A stretch of DNA of 42,236 nucleotides. Source: Candidatus Obscuribacterales bacterium. GTDB taxonomy: Bacteria > Cyanobacteriota > Vampirovibrionia > Obscuribacterales > Obscuribacteraceae. Below are positions 31,987 through 40,460 of this stretch, piece after piece. Where the stretch lies: assembly GCA_020050835.1 (NCBI GenBank), contig JAGVKB010000108.1, forward strand, positions 1-42,236. The letters are read 5' to 3'. How positions within the stretch are numbered: the first letter of the stretch is position 1; the number at the start of each line of letters is the position of its first letter. The position numbers and the translations under genes were made by a program. The notes under the pieces are model-generated. The model saw only the letters and a program-made list of their open reading frames with translations, made no database searches and had not been told where the DNA came from.

Positions 31987-33294
31987 ATGAAAGCCGATGC
32001 CTATCACCGGCGTGCACTCTCGCTCGTGCAAGCAGTCGCCAAGTTTCGCGATAGTGCACTTAACGAGCGCCTGCAGGACAGGCTCGACAACATCCGCCAC
32101 ACGCCGACTCCGAAAAGCGCTGCCGGCGCCTACTCGATGCTCGGGCTCACTCTGATTGTGTCGGCCCTGGCTTGGTACTTCGGCGGCTTTCAAATCGTCG
32201 CTTCGGAGCTTCCGGCTTTCCTCAAAGGCCACGCGCTCGAACTCAGTCGCGGCAACCAGATTTTCGCTACGAGTCTGTCCGTGATTGTGGTCAGCATCGG
32301 GTGTGCCATCCTCTCGGCCGTTCTCGTCTCATGCCTGGTCGGCTCCAGCGACGGTGAGCATGCTGTTGCCAAAGAACTGGCAAATATGAGTCCCGGCAAT
32401 CAGTTCGGCAATCTTCTCTTGGTGGTCTTACTGGAAGAGCTGATTGCTCGCTGGTTCTTCCTCGGGCTGCTGACAAAAATCAATTTCTTGAGCGGGCCGA
32501 GCGGCTTCTATGCCCTGTTCTTCCTGGGCAACGCAGTCTGGGCGGCGGTGCATCTCACCAACTTCATGGATCCGAAGGATCGCAGCCTCTGGCGAGTTTT
32601 GCCGCAATTCGTTGCCGGCGTGCTCTTCACCTACGTATTCGTCAAGTTCGGCTTCTTTGTCGGAGTCGCTGTGCACCTCGGCTACAACGCGCTGCTCTTT
32701 TCTTTGCACAAGCGTGAGCCGGTTACCTGGGAAGATGTCGCGATGACGGTCTACAGCGGAATGCTGGCTCTGTTCGCATACTCATGCATCACCAAGCCGA
32801 TGACGGACCTGTCTTTCTGGTTCAATGACAGCGAGGCGACCTTCGTCATTCCTGGTTGGGGTCACTGGGATTATTTCAAGTCCGCGGTGTTCCTTCAGAT
32901 GACGCTGTCGTTCGTGTTTGGCGCGTTGCTGTTCGATCGCCCACTGCCGCTTGAAGAGCAGGAGGACAAAGATAGCAATCCGCTGCGCTATCTGTTGGTG
33001 ATCGCCGGGGCTTTCCTGGTCGTGCTGTCGTACTACGGGCTTTATTGGGTCTCCGGGCTGCTCACGACGAACACGGAGGTGCGAGTGATTCTGGTAGCAG
33101 TGCTACTGGCCTGCTGCGACCGCGGGCGCAGCGGATCTTCGGTCGCTCGCTCCTTCTGGTGCACTGTTCCAAGCGTGTTCGTCTCCTTGTGTGTGCTGGA
33201 AGCGGTCGGCTTCTGGTGGGGGGGCACGTTAGTTTTCTTGAGCTACCTGATCAATCTGCCGCTACTGGCGTTGAACAAGGCCCGGGTGGACTAA
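31987..33294 (+). CDS. CPBP (CAAX protease/bacteriocin-processing) family intramembrane protease
   Basis: A 435-residue polytopic membrane protein with about 8-10 helices. It holds the three CPBP/Abi signatures: E150-E151-x-x-x-R155 in the first catalytic helix, H189 in a N-A-V-W-A-A-V-H helix, and H230-x-x-x-N234. These are glutamate-type intramembrane proteases related to Rce1, used in various bacteria for peptide maturation, bacteriocin immunity or membrane-protein processing. The C-terminal third (about 270-435) adds further helices beyond the usual core of about 220 residues. ATG 31987 is chosen for GGGGGA 7 nt upstream; the open frame continues 65 codons upstream but that part is unlike a membrane protein. 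The substrate is unknown. Confidence 0.88.
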   Translation: MKADAYHRRALSLVQAVAKFRDSALNERLQDRLDNIRHTPTPKSAAGAYSMLGLTLIVSALAWYFGGFQIVASELPAFLKGHALELSRGNQIFATSLSVIVVSIGCAILSAVLVSCLVGSSDGEHAVAKELANMSPGNQFGNLLLVVLLEELIARWFFLGLLTKINFLSGPSGFYALFFLGNAVWAAVHLTNFMDPKDRSLWRVLPQFVAGVLFTYVFVKFGFFVGVAVHLGYNALLFSLHKREPVTWEDVAMTVYSGMLALFAYSCITKPMTDLSFWFNDSEATFVIPGWGHWDYFKSAVFLQMTLSFVFGALLFDRPLPLEEQEDKDSNPLRYLLVIAGAFLVVLSYYGLYWVSGLLTTNTEVRVILVAVLLACCDRGRSGSSVARSFWCTVPSVFVSLCVLEAVGFWWGGTLVFLSYLINLPLLALNKARVD

Positions 33295-33492
33295 CTCTCG
33301 GCAGTACGAACAAGTCACGCCATCAGGTTTGTGACTCATCTTCCTGGCCGCTCGCTGCGACAGCTCAACTTTCCCGTCGGGAGTCAGTTTTACTCAGAAC
33401 TGCCTCCCGATAACTTCTTTGAAATTACAATACTATTGCATATGGTGGAAATTTTCAAAAATTCGAGAGCTTACCGCAGGACTTTCGACTGT

Positions 33493-33538
33493 CGCTGGGA
33501 GTGGCTCCTAAGGGAGCCGCTCCCAGCGCTAGTGTTTT
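33493..33538 (+). terminator. Intrinsic terminator downstream of the CPBP gene
   Basis: A 16-bp stem with one G-T wobble (33493-33508 with 33513-33528, 4-nt loop) is followed by CTAGTGTTTT. It lies between the convergent CPBP and PKD genes and may serve both strands. Confidence 0.75.
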
Positions 33539-33588
33539 ACATATTGGCAAACAGAGCATCGGTTGCGTCGCTCTGCCGCCAGCTGTTG

Positions 33589-36500
33589 TTACTTATGAAA
33601 GCTCGCGAAGTACTCGTCTAAAGCAGCTCGATCGAGTTCGCTTTGCCGCTTGGTCGAAGACTTCTCTTCATTGCAGGCGACTGGAATGAGAAGCCCGAGT
33701 GCTAGAGCTGCAACCGAGTAATCCAGCGACGAACCGCCGCCCGACTCTGGCGCGAACTCGCAGCCGTAGGTCGTTGCCATGACCTCACCCAGGTTCGCCC
33801 ACTGGTGGTCCAGCAGGCAATCGGGAGCAGCGCTGACTTTGCCTGCAGTCACTTCAACCTTCAGCTCGGCGGCTCCGTTCTCGCTGCCGTCGTTGACGAC
33901 TACCTTCACAGTGTACGTTCCCTTTCGGGCGTACTTGTGGCGTAGCTTGAACGATTTGCCGTCGAGCTTGAGCGGTTTCACCGCAGAGCCATCACCGTAG
34001 TCAACCGTTGCTGTCCAGCTATTCAAGCCTGGATCCAGGAATTCTCCGCTGGCGGAGAATTCCTGACCATCCGTTATCTGGCGATCGCCGGTAAGCGTCA
34101 CGGAAGGAGCGATGTTTGCCACAATTACGCGCATGCTCTTGTAGCCGACAGCGCCCTTGTTGTCGATCACCTTCACATACACTTCGTACTCGCCGGGCTT
34201 TTCGTATTTGTGTTTCAGCGTAAAGGTCTTGTCGACGCGTAAGGGTAGCGCCTGCCAACCCGTATCATCTCCGAAGTCGACGAAACCGATGTGTGAATCT
34301 CCAGGATTGGGATCGTTGAAGTAGCCGTCCTGGATGAGCGTATCGCCTTCATCGAGCAGGCGAGTGCGCTCGTCTTCGCACAGGAATTCGTAATAGACTT
34401 CCGGTGGCTGATTCAGCTCCATTCCTCCGCCGGAGATGTTTCGCCAATAGTCCTGCTCCTGGAGCCTCAAGTCCTGGCCCGGCAATGTCCCGCGTTGCTG
34501 ATTCAGCGTCGGCGCGGGCGGCAAAAACTGTTGGTTTTCCGGTGGATTGAAGAACCACAGCGGCAAGACTAAAGGCCGCACAGTCACATTGAACGCCGCT
34601 CGATTGGACGTCTCATCGTCGAAGACTGTTACCACGACTTGATAGGTACCGGGATGAGCGTATTGATGCGAGAACGTGAATTCCTTTCGGTTCGTCTGGA
34701 ACTGCTGGACAACACCGTCGCCGAAGTCGATGCGAACCGTCCAGGGCGCATCAGCACCAGGGTCGGTGAAGTTAGCTGCTCGGTTGAGCGGTTGCTGGTA
34801 GTCGAGCACGACGTTGCCGCCCGCCTGTGGTGCTGGCGCGACGTTTCTGACCAGCACTTCGAAGTGCGCTGTGCCAACCGCGCCGAATTCATCAATGACC
34901 GTGACGGTCCCGCGAAAAACACCGCCTGGCTGGTCGGACGAATCCTGCGCAAAAAAGTGAGTGAGCGGCACTACTCCAGGCGCAGCCAGCTGAGCGATCA
35001 GGGGTGTACCGCCGGTACCGTAGTCGATCACGATCGTCCAAGGTCCGTGACCGGTAGCATCAGCGAACGTAGCATAGGAGCGCCAGAAGGTGCCTTCGTC
35101 AATCGCGTCACGAATGGGAGGTAATACAGTCGGCACAGCGTTGACGACATGAACGACGAAAGTGTCCGCGCCGGCGCTGTCGTCATCATTGATCGTAATC
35201 GTCACCACATAGTCGCCGGGCTGGTTGAAAGCCGGAGTCGTCAGTGTAAACGTCTTGCTGTTGCTGTCGACGCTCAATGCACCGCTGGAAACGACAGTTC
35301 CGTTCAAGCTGATCGTCCACACTCCGTTCCAGGGTGCATCCGCGCCAGGGTCTGCGAAGAACCCACCTTGGGTAATGCTCTGGTCCTGACCTGCCCCGAT
35401 CGTGAGATCGGCTCCGGCATCCACAACTGGCGCGACATTAAGTACTGTCACTGTAAAGGTGGCGCCTCCTGTCGCACCGAATTCGTCGGAGACGGTGATG
35501 GAGCCGTGGTAGACGCCGCCGGGCTGGTTGGAGGAGTCCTGAGAGTAGAGGTGAGACAGCGGGATGGCACCTGGGCTGGCGGCCGAGTAAGTAACCGGGG
35601 CAGAGCCGTCGCCGTAGTCGATGGTGACGGTCCAGGGACCTTGTCCGGTGTTGTCGGAGAAGGAGCCGCTGGCGGTAAAGGTGCTGCCTTCGATGATGCA
35701 GCCGTTGTCTGGTGCCACCACTTCGGGCGGACAGTTGAGGACAGTCACCTGGAAAGAGCGGTAAGTGACGGTGTCGTCGTCGCAGAGACCGACGCGGACC
35801 TCGTAGACACCGGGCTGAGTGAAGGTGAAGGGAGCAAGAGTGATGGTCTTGCCGTCCTGGTTGGTGGTGACCGCGGTGGTGCCGACGACCTGACCATCAG
35901 AGAGGCGAATCACCTGAGCCGGACCGGGAGTGAGCCAGAAGCCGCCGTCGGAGCCGGGGTCGGTAAAGGGAACGCTGAGCCTGCCAACACTCTGACCAAC
36001 CAGAATCGTCTCGTTGGGCAGAAGGCTGAATGCGGGAGCCACGTTGTTCACCAACACTTCGAACGACGTGGCTCCCGTCACCCCGTACTTGTCGGTCACC
36101 GTGATGGTGCCATGGTAGACTCCGCCGGTTTGGTTCGATGAGTCCTGCGGATAGAGGTGACTGAGCGAGATCGAGCCAGGACTGGTCTTCTGGCTGGTGA
36201 TCGGGGTTGTACCGTCACCGTAATTGATAACCACTGACCAGGGACCGTAATTGGACGCATCGCTGAAGCTGGACGAACCAGTGTAGGTGCTGCCTTCATT
36301 GATGTTTCCTTGAGCCGGTCCGCTGACAGGAGGCGGAGTTCCGTCAATGATTGTGGCGATTCTCGGGTTGGGAGCGTCGATCAGCGTGCCGACATTGTTG
36401 ACGAGCTTCACGTAGAACTGCTGGCTGCCCGTGTTGATTGGGTTGTACGGAATAGGAATGTCTGCCGAGAAGGGCGTGACTGTGCTGCTGTTATTGACGG

Positions 36501-36825
36501 TGATCGAGAAGTGTTGGACGATCGGGGTGAAGTCCACGTTCGCTTTGGCAAAGCCTGTGCCGGTACCGCTCTCGATCGCGATCAGATCCCAGCTCGCGGT
36601 GCCATTGATTTGCGTAGCACTGCCGGTAACATGAAGGACGGTCCCGGTCGGCGACTCGACAACGATTGGTATCGTATCGAGCCGAATGTGATGAGGGTTC
36701 ACGCGTTCTTCGAGTTGCTCCACCTGCGGAGTAAAACGAGACCTTCTGGTGTTTTGGTTATTGCGAACCGGCAAATTGGCTCGCCTCTGGCGCCAGGGCT
36801 TACGAAGAAGTTCGGTGATAGTCAT
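33589..36825 (-). CDS. Large PKD-domain surface protein with LEER-V-N-P N-terminal signature
   Basis: A 1078-residue protein. The N-terminus is basic and disordered, with QLEERVNP (37-44), like the LEPR-XLL/LEDR-type export or anchoring signature of large planctomycete proteins. A Calx-beta-like domain (about 46-160) is followed by eight PKD-type beta-sandwiches: about 165-262, 263-363, 364-463, 464-562, 563-660, 661-752, then a Pro/Gln-rich linker, 820-903 and 904-993. Most carry the D/N-Y-G-D-G strand and end in x-N-x-A/P-P. Domains 1/3/5 resemble each other, as do 2/4/6, so a two-domain unit was amplified. The C-terminus has a short hydrophobic segment (about 1030-1050) and then a charged end. 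An adhesive or structural cell-surface role is inferred. ATG 36825 has GGAAA about 7 nt upstream. Confidence 0.88.
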   Translation of the reverse strand: MTITELLRKPWRQRRANLPVRNNQNTRRSRFTPQVEQLEERVNPHHIRLDTIPIVVESPTGTVLHVTGSATQINGTASWDLIAIESGTGTGFAKANVDFTPIVQHFSITVNNSSTVTPFSADIPIPYNPINTGSQQFYVKLVNNVGTLIDAPNPRIATIIDGTPPPVSGPAQGNINEGSTYTGSSSFSDASNYGPWSVVINYGDGTTPITSQKTSPGSISLSHLYPQDSSNQTGGVYHGTITVTDKYGVTGATSFEVLVNNVAPAFSLLPNETILVGQSVGRLSVPFTDPGSDGGFWLTPGPAQVIRLSDGQVVGTTAVTTNQDGKTITLAPFTFTQPGVYEVRVGLCDDDTVTYRSFQVTVLNCPPEVVAPDNGCIIEGSTFTASGSFSDNTGQGPWTVTIDYGDGSAPVTYSAASPGAIPLSHLYSQDSSNQPGGVYHGSITVSDEFGATGGATFTVTVLNVAPVVDAGADLTIGAGQDQSITQGGFFADPGADAPWNGVWTISLNGTVVSSGALSVDSNSKTFTLTTPAFNQPGDYVVTITINDDDSAGADTFVVHVVNAVPTVLPPIRDAIDEGTFWRSYATFADATGHGPWTIVIDYGTGGTPLIAQLAAPGVVPLTHFFAQDSSDQPGGVFRGTVTVIDEFGAVGTAHFEVLVRNVAPAPQAGGNVVLDYQQPLNRAANFTDPGADAPWTVRIDFGDGVVQQFQTNRKEFTFSHQYAHPGTYQVVVTVFDDETSNRAAFNVTVRPLVLPLWFFNPPENQQFLPPAPTLNQQRGTLPGQDLRLQEQDYWRNISGGGMELNQPPEVYYEFLCEDERTRLLDEGDTLIQDGYFNDPNPGDSHIGFVDFGDDTGWQALPLRVDKTFTLKHKYEKPGEYEVYVKVIDNKGAVGYKSMRVIVANIAPSVTLTGDRQITDGQEFSASGEFLDPGLNSWTATVDYGDGSAVKPLKLDGKSFKLRHKYARKGTYTVKVVVNDGSENGAAELKVEVTAGKVSAAPDCLLDHQWANLGEVMATTYGCEFAPESGGGSSLDYSVAALALGLLIPVACNEEKSSTKRQSELDRAALDEYFASFHK

Positions 36826-37462
36826 TGATTGTTTCCAATCGCTAGGTTGACGAAAGTGAATCCGTTCCTATTTCAACGTGTTCAGTCCATTGCTTGAACG
36901 ATAGGCGGGACAATTCAAGTGCAAACTCTGATTCAGCCTTCTGCTGGACCAACTGATGGCAGTCAACACATCGGTAGGACAAATCAAAGTCGCTGGCATA
37001 AGCACAGCTCGAATCGAGCCGGGCTGAGTCCTGTCATTCAAATGAAGCAGTGCTTCTCGGGGTAATCAGTTTCCTTAGTAAGAGAGGCAGAGATAGAACT
37101 AGAGGCTAATAGCTTATCAAGAAGCGGTTTGCTGTAATTACTAAATTATTGCGAAAAGATAAGACCACTAAACTTATACGAAAACTGCTGTGACACTGAA
37201 ATTAATTGAATCCAGTGAGTCCCGGGAGGAGGGAATAAGCTTGCTGGATGTCAACCGTTAGGGAGCTTTCATTAGCGTGCAGGCCAAGTTGCCCGCGCTA
37301 TCTCGCGAGAGTCGCTCTTGAGGCTCTGTTTGGCAAGTTAGCTCCCGGTTGATCGCTTCGAAGAAGATTTTGCCAAACCCACCTAATTCTTGCGGCTGTC
37401 ACGTGGAGTGTCTCTCTGGCGACCTTCGGCCAGCTTCGTGCGCATTGGTTAAGGAGGATTAT
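36826..37462. other. Divergent regulatory region, AT-rich
   Basis: It lies between divergent genes. Bases 37080-37200 are clearly AT-richer than the surroundings and are a plausible promoter zone for either side. A short frame with GGAGGAGGG upstream near 37248 (about 34 codons) is too weakly supported to call. Confidence 0.4.
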
Positions 37463-38815
37463 ATGACGATCGAAAGTAACTTGGAGAGCGCTAGCAGTTC
37501 GGCTGGCTCGTCAATTGATCATTACGAAAGCATCTTTGAAGAAGCAAGCAGTGGACGAGTTAGCCTGGTTGAACAACAGAAGAATCATAGCGATCAGCTT
37601 AAGTCAGGCAAGAAAAGTGGGATCACAGGCTCATTCGGCAAGCCAATGATCGTTGACAGCACCGCAGCACTGGGCGGTGAAAAGGAAGGAGTGCAGCGCG
37701 CAAGCTCGTCGACTTCAGATAGCCCAGCGGTGTTGAAGATGTTGCCCGGAGAACTTAAGCTGGAAACGATTCCAGAGCATGCGCGCACGCCGGAAGATTA
37801 TGCGGTCTCCGGCCGAGAGTTCCTTTCGCGCGGCAAGCATCAGCAAGTAAAGGAATTCCGCCAAGACCGGGCGCAACCAGTCGGTGATGCGGGAGTTGCT
37901 CCAGCCGTTGACGGCAGTGTCCGGCCGGCCGGAGAGGTAAGACTTGTCGAGCAGAAAGCCGACTCCTTGCTGGACTTTGGCAACATTATTGATAAAGATT
38001 TGGACCTCTCGATTCATTCCAATCAGGAGCGGAAAATTCGATATGTGCCACTTGCAAGTGGCATCCAGGTGTTTGAGGAAGGAAATGGCTCGAAGGAGGT
38101 TGTAACTAATGACGGGTTGTCCATTCGTTTCGAGCCTGCTGAGCGCATCGTAAGCATCAAGACCGCAGACCAGTCAATCATCAAGGTGCCGTTGAGTTCT
38201 ATCGAGGGCAATCCGCTTAGCTTCTCCGACAAGGAAGGCACGATCATTACTCTGAGTTCCGAAGGCAGAATTGTAATTAAAGAGAAGGATGGTCTTCGGA
38301 CCGAGTTTAATGATGGTGGCTCGGACGTGGATCAACGTCCGGCAATTGTTCGTTATGACAGTCAGGGCCGTGAAGTGCTGCGCGCAATAGTTGATCGTGA
38401 AGGAACCGTTTTTAAATCGACTGCTGATGGCTCCTGGTCTCAAAAAAAAGAGAATGGTATGTTGATCTATTTCGACAAGCAACAAGATTTAGTGAGGACT
38501 GTTCTGCCGGATCGAACTGAAATAGCTGAGTGGGGAGACGGCCGGAAAATGATCGAGACTGCCGAATCTGTTTACTGGCTGAGACAGGAATCCGACGGCT
38601 CATACAGTCTAAAGACGATGAGGAAGAACGGCGAAATTTCCGAGAGATTGCCGGTGAACGAAACTGTCTATTTCGCTACTGACGATCGGTCGCTGCAGCT
38701 GGCGATCGGTAGCGATGGCCAGGTCTACTTGAAAGATGGCAACGGCAACTACTCTTTATTTCAGTCCGATCGAACCGCGCACCATTTCGATTCCCAGGGT
38801 AAGGAAATTCCCTGA
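37463..38815 (+). CDS. YD/Asp-Gly repeat protein, paralogue with shared N-terminal module
   Basis: A 450-residue protein paralogous to the one at 28897. Residues about 23-62 carry the shared module (EEASSGR, HSDQLKSG, KSGITGSFGKP). A variable middle follows (about 65-180). Residues about 185-450 are YD-like repeats, including the shared blocks DGSW-(S)-(E/Q)-KK and the terminal F-D-S-Q-G-K-E-I-P. No Sec signal peptide and no enzyme motif are present. The start is well supported by AAGGAGG 6 nt before ATG; the longer frame from 37349 is unsupported. Its lower GC than the 39-42 kb genes suggests a different history. Probable role: secreted or surface repeat protein that uses the same export or docking module as its paralogue (inference). 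Confidence 0.8.
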   Translation: MTIESNLESASSSAGSSIDHYESIFEEASSGRVSLVEQQKNHSDQLKSGKKSGITGSFGKPMIVDSTAALGGEKEGVQRASSSTSDSPAVLKMLPGELKLETIPEHARTPEDYAVSGREFLSRGKHQQVKEFRQDRAQPVGDAGVAPAVDGSVRPAGEVRLVEQKADSLLDFGNIIDKDLDLSIHSNQERKIRYVPLASGIQVFEEGNGSKEVVTNDGLSIRFEPAERIVSIKTADQSIIKVPLSSIEGNPLSFSDKEGTIITLSSEGRIVIKEKDGLRTEFNDGGSDVDQRPAIVRYDSQGREVLRAIVDREGTVFKSTADGSWSQKKENGMLIYFDKQQDLVRTVLPDRTEIAEWGDGRKMIETAESVYWLRQESDGSYSLKTMRKNGEISERLPVNETVYFATDDRSLQLAIGSDGQVYLKDGNGNYSLFQSDRTAHHFDSQGKEIP

Positions 38816-38954
38816 AACGTGCCGTAAGGCAACAACTATGAACAGCCCGTTTAATCAAAATTTGCCTGCACGCTAAGCGAGACGAATCGCTTGGAATGCA
38901 CATTTCGCGCCACGCCTTGCTCAAGATACTAAATGTGATAATAAAGTGAGCGAA

Positions 38955-39015
38955 CAAAAAATAAATGAGTAAGGCGAGTCGAGGAGAAGCAACGGCTGCC
39001 GTTGCTTCTCCTCGA
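38955..39015 (-). terminator. Intrinsic terminator of the 39-42 kb minus-strand operon
   Basis: A 17-bp perfect stem with a 3-nt loop (38979-38995 with 38999-39015). Read on the minus strand it leads into a T-rich stretch (A-rich plus strand, 38955-38967). It starts 22 nt beyond the stop of the small membrane protein gene. Confidence 0.85.
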
Positions 39016-39037
39016 CGAGAGTTGCCTGCCGGAGATC

Positions 39038-39286
39038 TCAGACGCGGTGGCGGTCCGCGAAGAAGGCACCGACCGCGAAGGCAACGCAGAAAAGCGCCAG
39101 GCGGCCGAACCAGATGGCAAGGAAGGCCGGCAGCAAGGCCGAAAGGGCGCCGGCGACCGCCGCCAGGCTGACGGCCGCCGCCATGACGACGAGCAGAACG
39201 AGCCCGCCGCCCTCTTTGAATTCACCGGACTTCACCGCACCGTAGCCGATCAGGGCGCCAGCAGCGAGACACAGGAGACTGAACAT
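39038..39286 (-). CDS. Small membrane protein
   Basis: An 82-residue, Ala/Leu/Val-rich protein with two to three transmembrane segments (about 2-18, 27-52 and 55-78) and a basic C-terminus. GAGGAAAG lies 2-9 nt before the ATG, which sets the start. Overlapping frames on both strands are shadows caused by high GC. It is the last gene of a three-gene minus-strand unit, 104 nt behind the YqcI/YcgG gene, and is directly followed by a strong terminator. No family recognised. Confidence 0.7.
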   Translation of the reverse strand: MFSLLCLAAGALIGYGAVKSGEFKEGGGLVLLVVMAAAVSLAAVAGALSALLPAFLAIWFGRLALFCVAFAVGAFFADRHRV

Positions 39287-39390
39287 GGTCTTTCCTCTAA
39301 GGTGAGAGTGATTGGATGGCGTTCCTTGCGCCGGCGAAGCACGCTCGTGAGCAGGTCGAAACGAGAGAGTTTGAGTTCGATACGAGCGCT

Positions 39391-40362
39391 TCAGCTCTTC
39401 TTGAGTAGTCGCGCCTTGTACTTTTCGAGCACTGCTTTGCGCGGCGTAAACGGGCAGACCCAGCCGTCGCCGGCCTTGTGCAGCTTGCCCGAGTAGACGC
39501 GCGCTTCACCGCCGGTGGTGTCGGTTGCGGTCGGCAGCGATGGATTGATGGTGCCCTGGAAGATCTCGTCACGCATGCGAACCTTCCTGGTGAACTGGTC
39601 GAGCGCGCCCTCCTCTTTCAGCCGCCGAATCTGGGATTCGGGGTTGAAGATGAGCACCGGGAAGGCGAAGCGCCGCGAGAAGCGTGAGCTGCCCGCGTGC
39701 ATGCCGACCACGAAGAAGGCGGTCTTCTGGAATGAGAAGGCGAAGTTGGCGCTGGCCGGGTCCGGCGAATATTGTGGATCCCAGTCGTCCACGTCGTGAT
39801 CGTGCATGAGCTGCAGATGCTGCCAGAGCAGGTCTTCGAAGTCGTCCTCGGACGAGAGCTGCGGGCGCTTGAAGACGGCGATGAAGGTGGTGAAATTTCC
39901 CAGCCGCTCGTACTCCTGGCAGAAGCGCTTGAGGTCGGCCCCCATCGCGGCGACCGAACCGATGTGAGCGAGCTGCTTGTAGAAGCCGAAGCGGTAGGTG
40001 CCGTGCACGAATGCCGCCCGCGCTCCCAGGCAGGGGTAGTACTCGTTCAAGACGAACGCTCGCAATTGATCGTGAGCGATCTCGCCCTGTCTGGCGATCG
40101 GCTGATCGTCCTTGCTGGGCCAAAGACGGCCGGGAGGAATGATGCGCAGCAGCTTGGCCTGATGCGGGTTGTCGACCTCCTTCTGTTTGACGAGTCCGGC
40201 GTAGCAGCTGTGAGGCTGCGCTTCGCTGCCGTCGAAGAGCGAATTGCCTTGGGTGACCAGGTCCGGTAGTGAATCAAGCATTGGGCGGCGTTCTTCCGGG
40301 TCAGGCCGGGGAGTTCGTCCCAGGCTCCTGCCCTTCGGGGCCGGCGTTGATGGCTCAGCCAT
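39391..40362 (-). CDS. YqcI/YcgG family protein, GntA-like heme-dependent N-oxygenase homologue
   Basis: A 323-residue protein. Residues about 95-310 match the YqcI/YcgG family (PF08892). The family strings are visible: a GTYRFG block (121-126), FTTFIAVF (157-164), a W180-(x)-H-L-Q-L-M-H187 helix, DWDPQYSPDP (193-202), FFVVGMHAGSSR (216-227, H222) and a CPF end (303-305). The guanitoxin enzyme GntA, a heme-dependent guanidine N-hydroxylase, belongs to this family, so oxidation of a guanidino or similar nitrogen is the best guess; the substrate is unknown. The N-terminal 90 residues are a Pro/Arg-rich extension. ATG 40362 is chosen for AAGGAG about 6 nt upstream. It lies 98 nt behind the AAA+ gene. 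Confidence 0.85.
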   Translation of the reverse strand: MAEPSTPAPKGRSLGRTPRPDPEERRPMLDSLPDLVTQGNSLFDGSEAQPHSCYAGLVKQKEVDNPHQAKLLRIIPPGRLWPSKDDQPIARQGEIAHDQLRAFVLNEYYPCLGARAAFVHGTYRFGFYKQLAHIGSVAAMGADLKRFCQEYERLGNFTTFIAVFKRPQLSSEDDFEDLLWQHLQLMHDHDVDDWDPQYSPDPASANFAFSFQKTAFFVVGMHAGSSRFSRRFAFPVLIFNPESQIRRLKEEGALDQFTRKVRMRDEIFQGTINPSLPTATDTTGGEARVYSGKLHKAGDGWVCPFTPRKAVLEKYKARLLKKS

Positions 40363-40460
40363 AGAGTTCTCCTTCACAAGGTTTGTGTTTGAAAACAGCC
40401 GGCAAGGTGCGGGCTCGGCGAACGAATCGCTTTACCCGCACCGCTTCGGCGTTAGAGACA

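Noticed and set aside
35149..36141. 330-codon plus-strand frame
   Set aside because: It lies wholly antisense to the PKD gene, and its repetitive composition mirrors the PKD repeats; no ribosome binding site.
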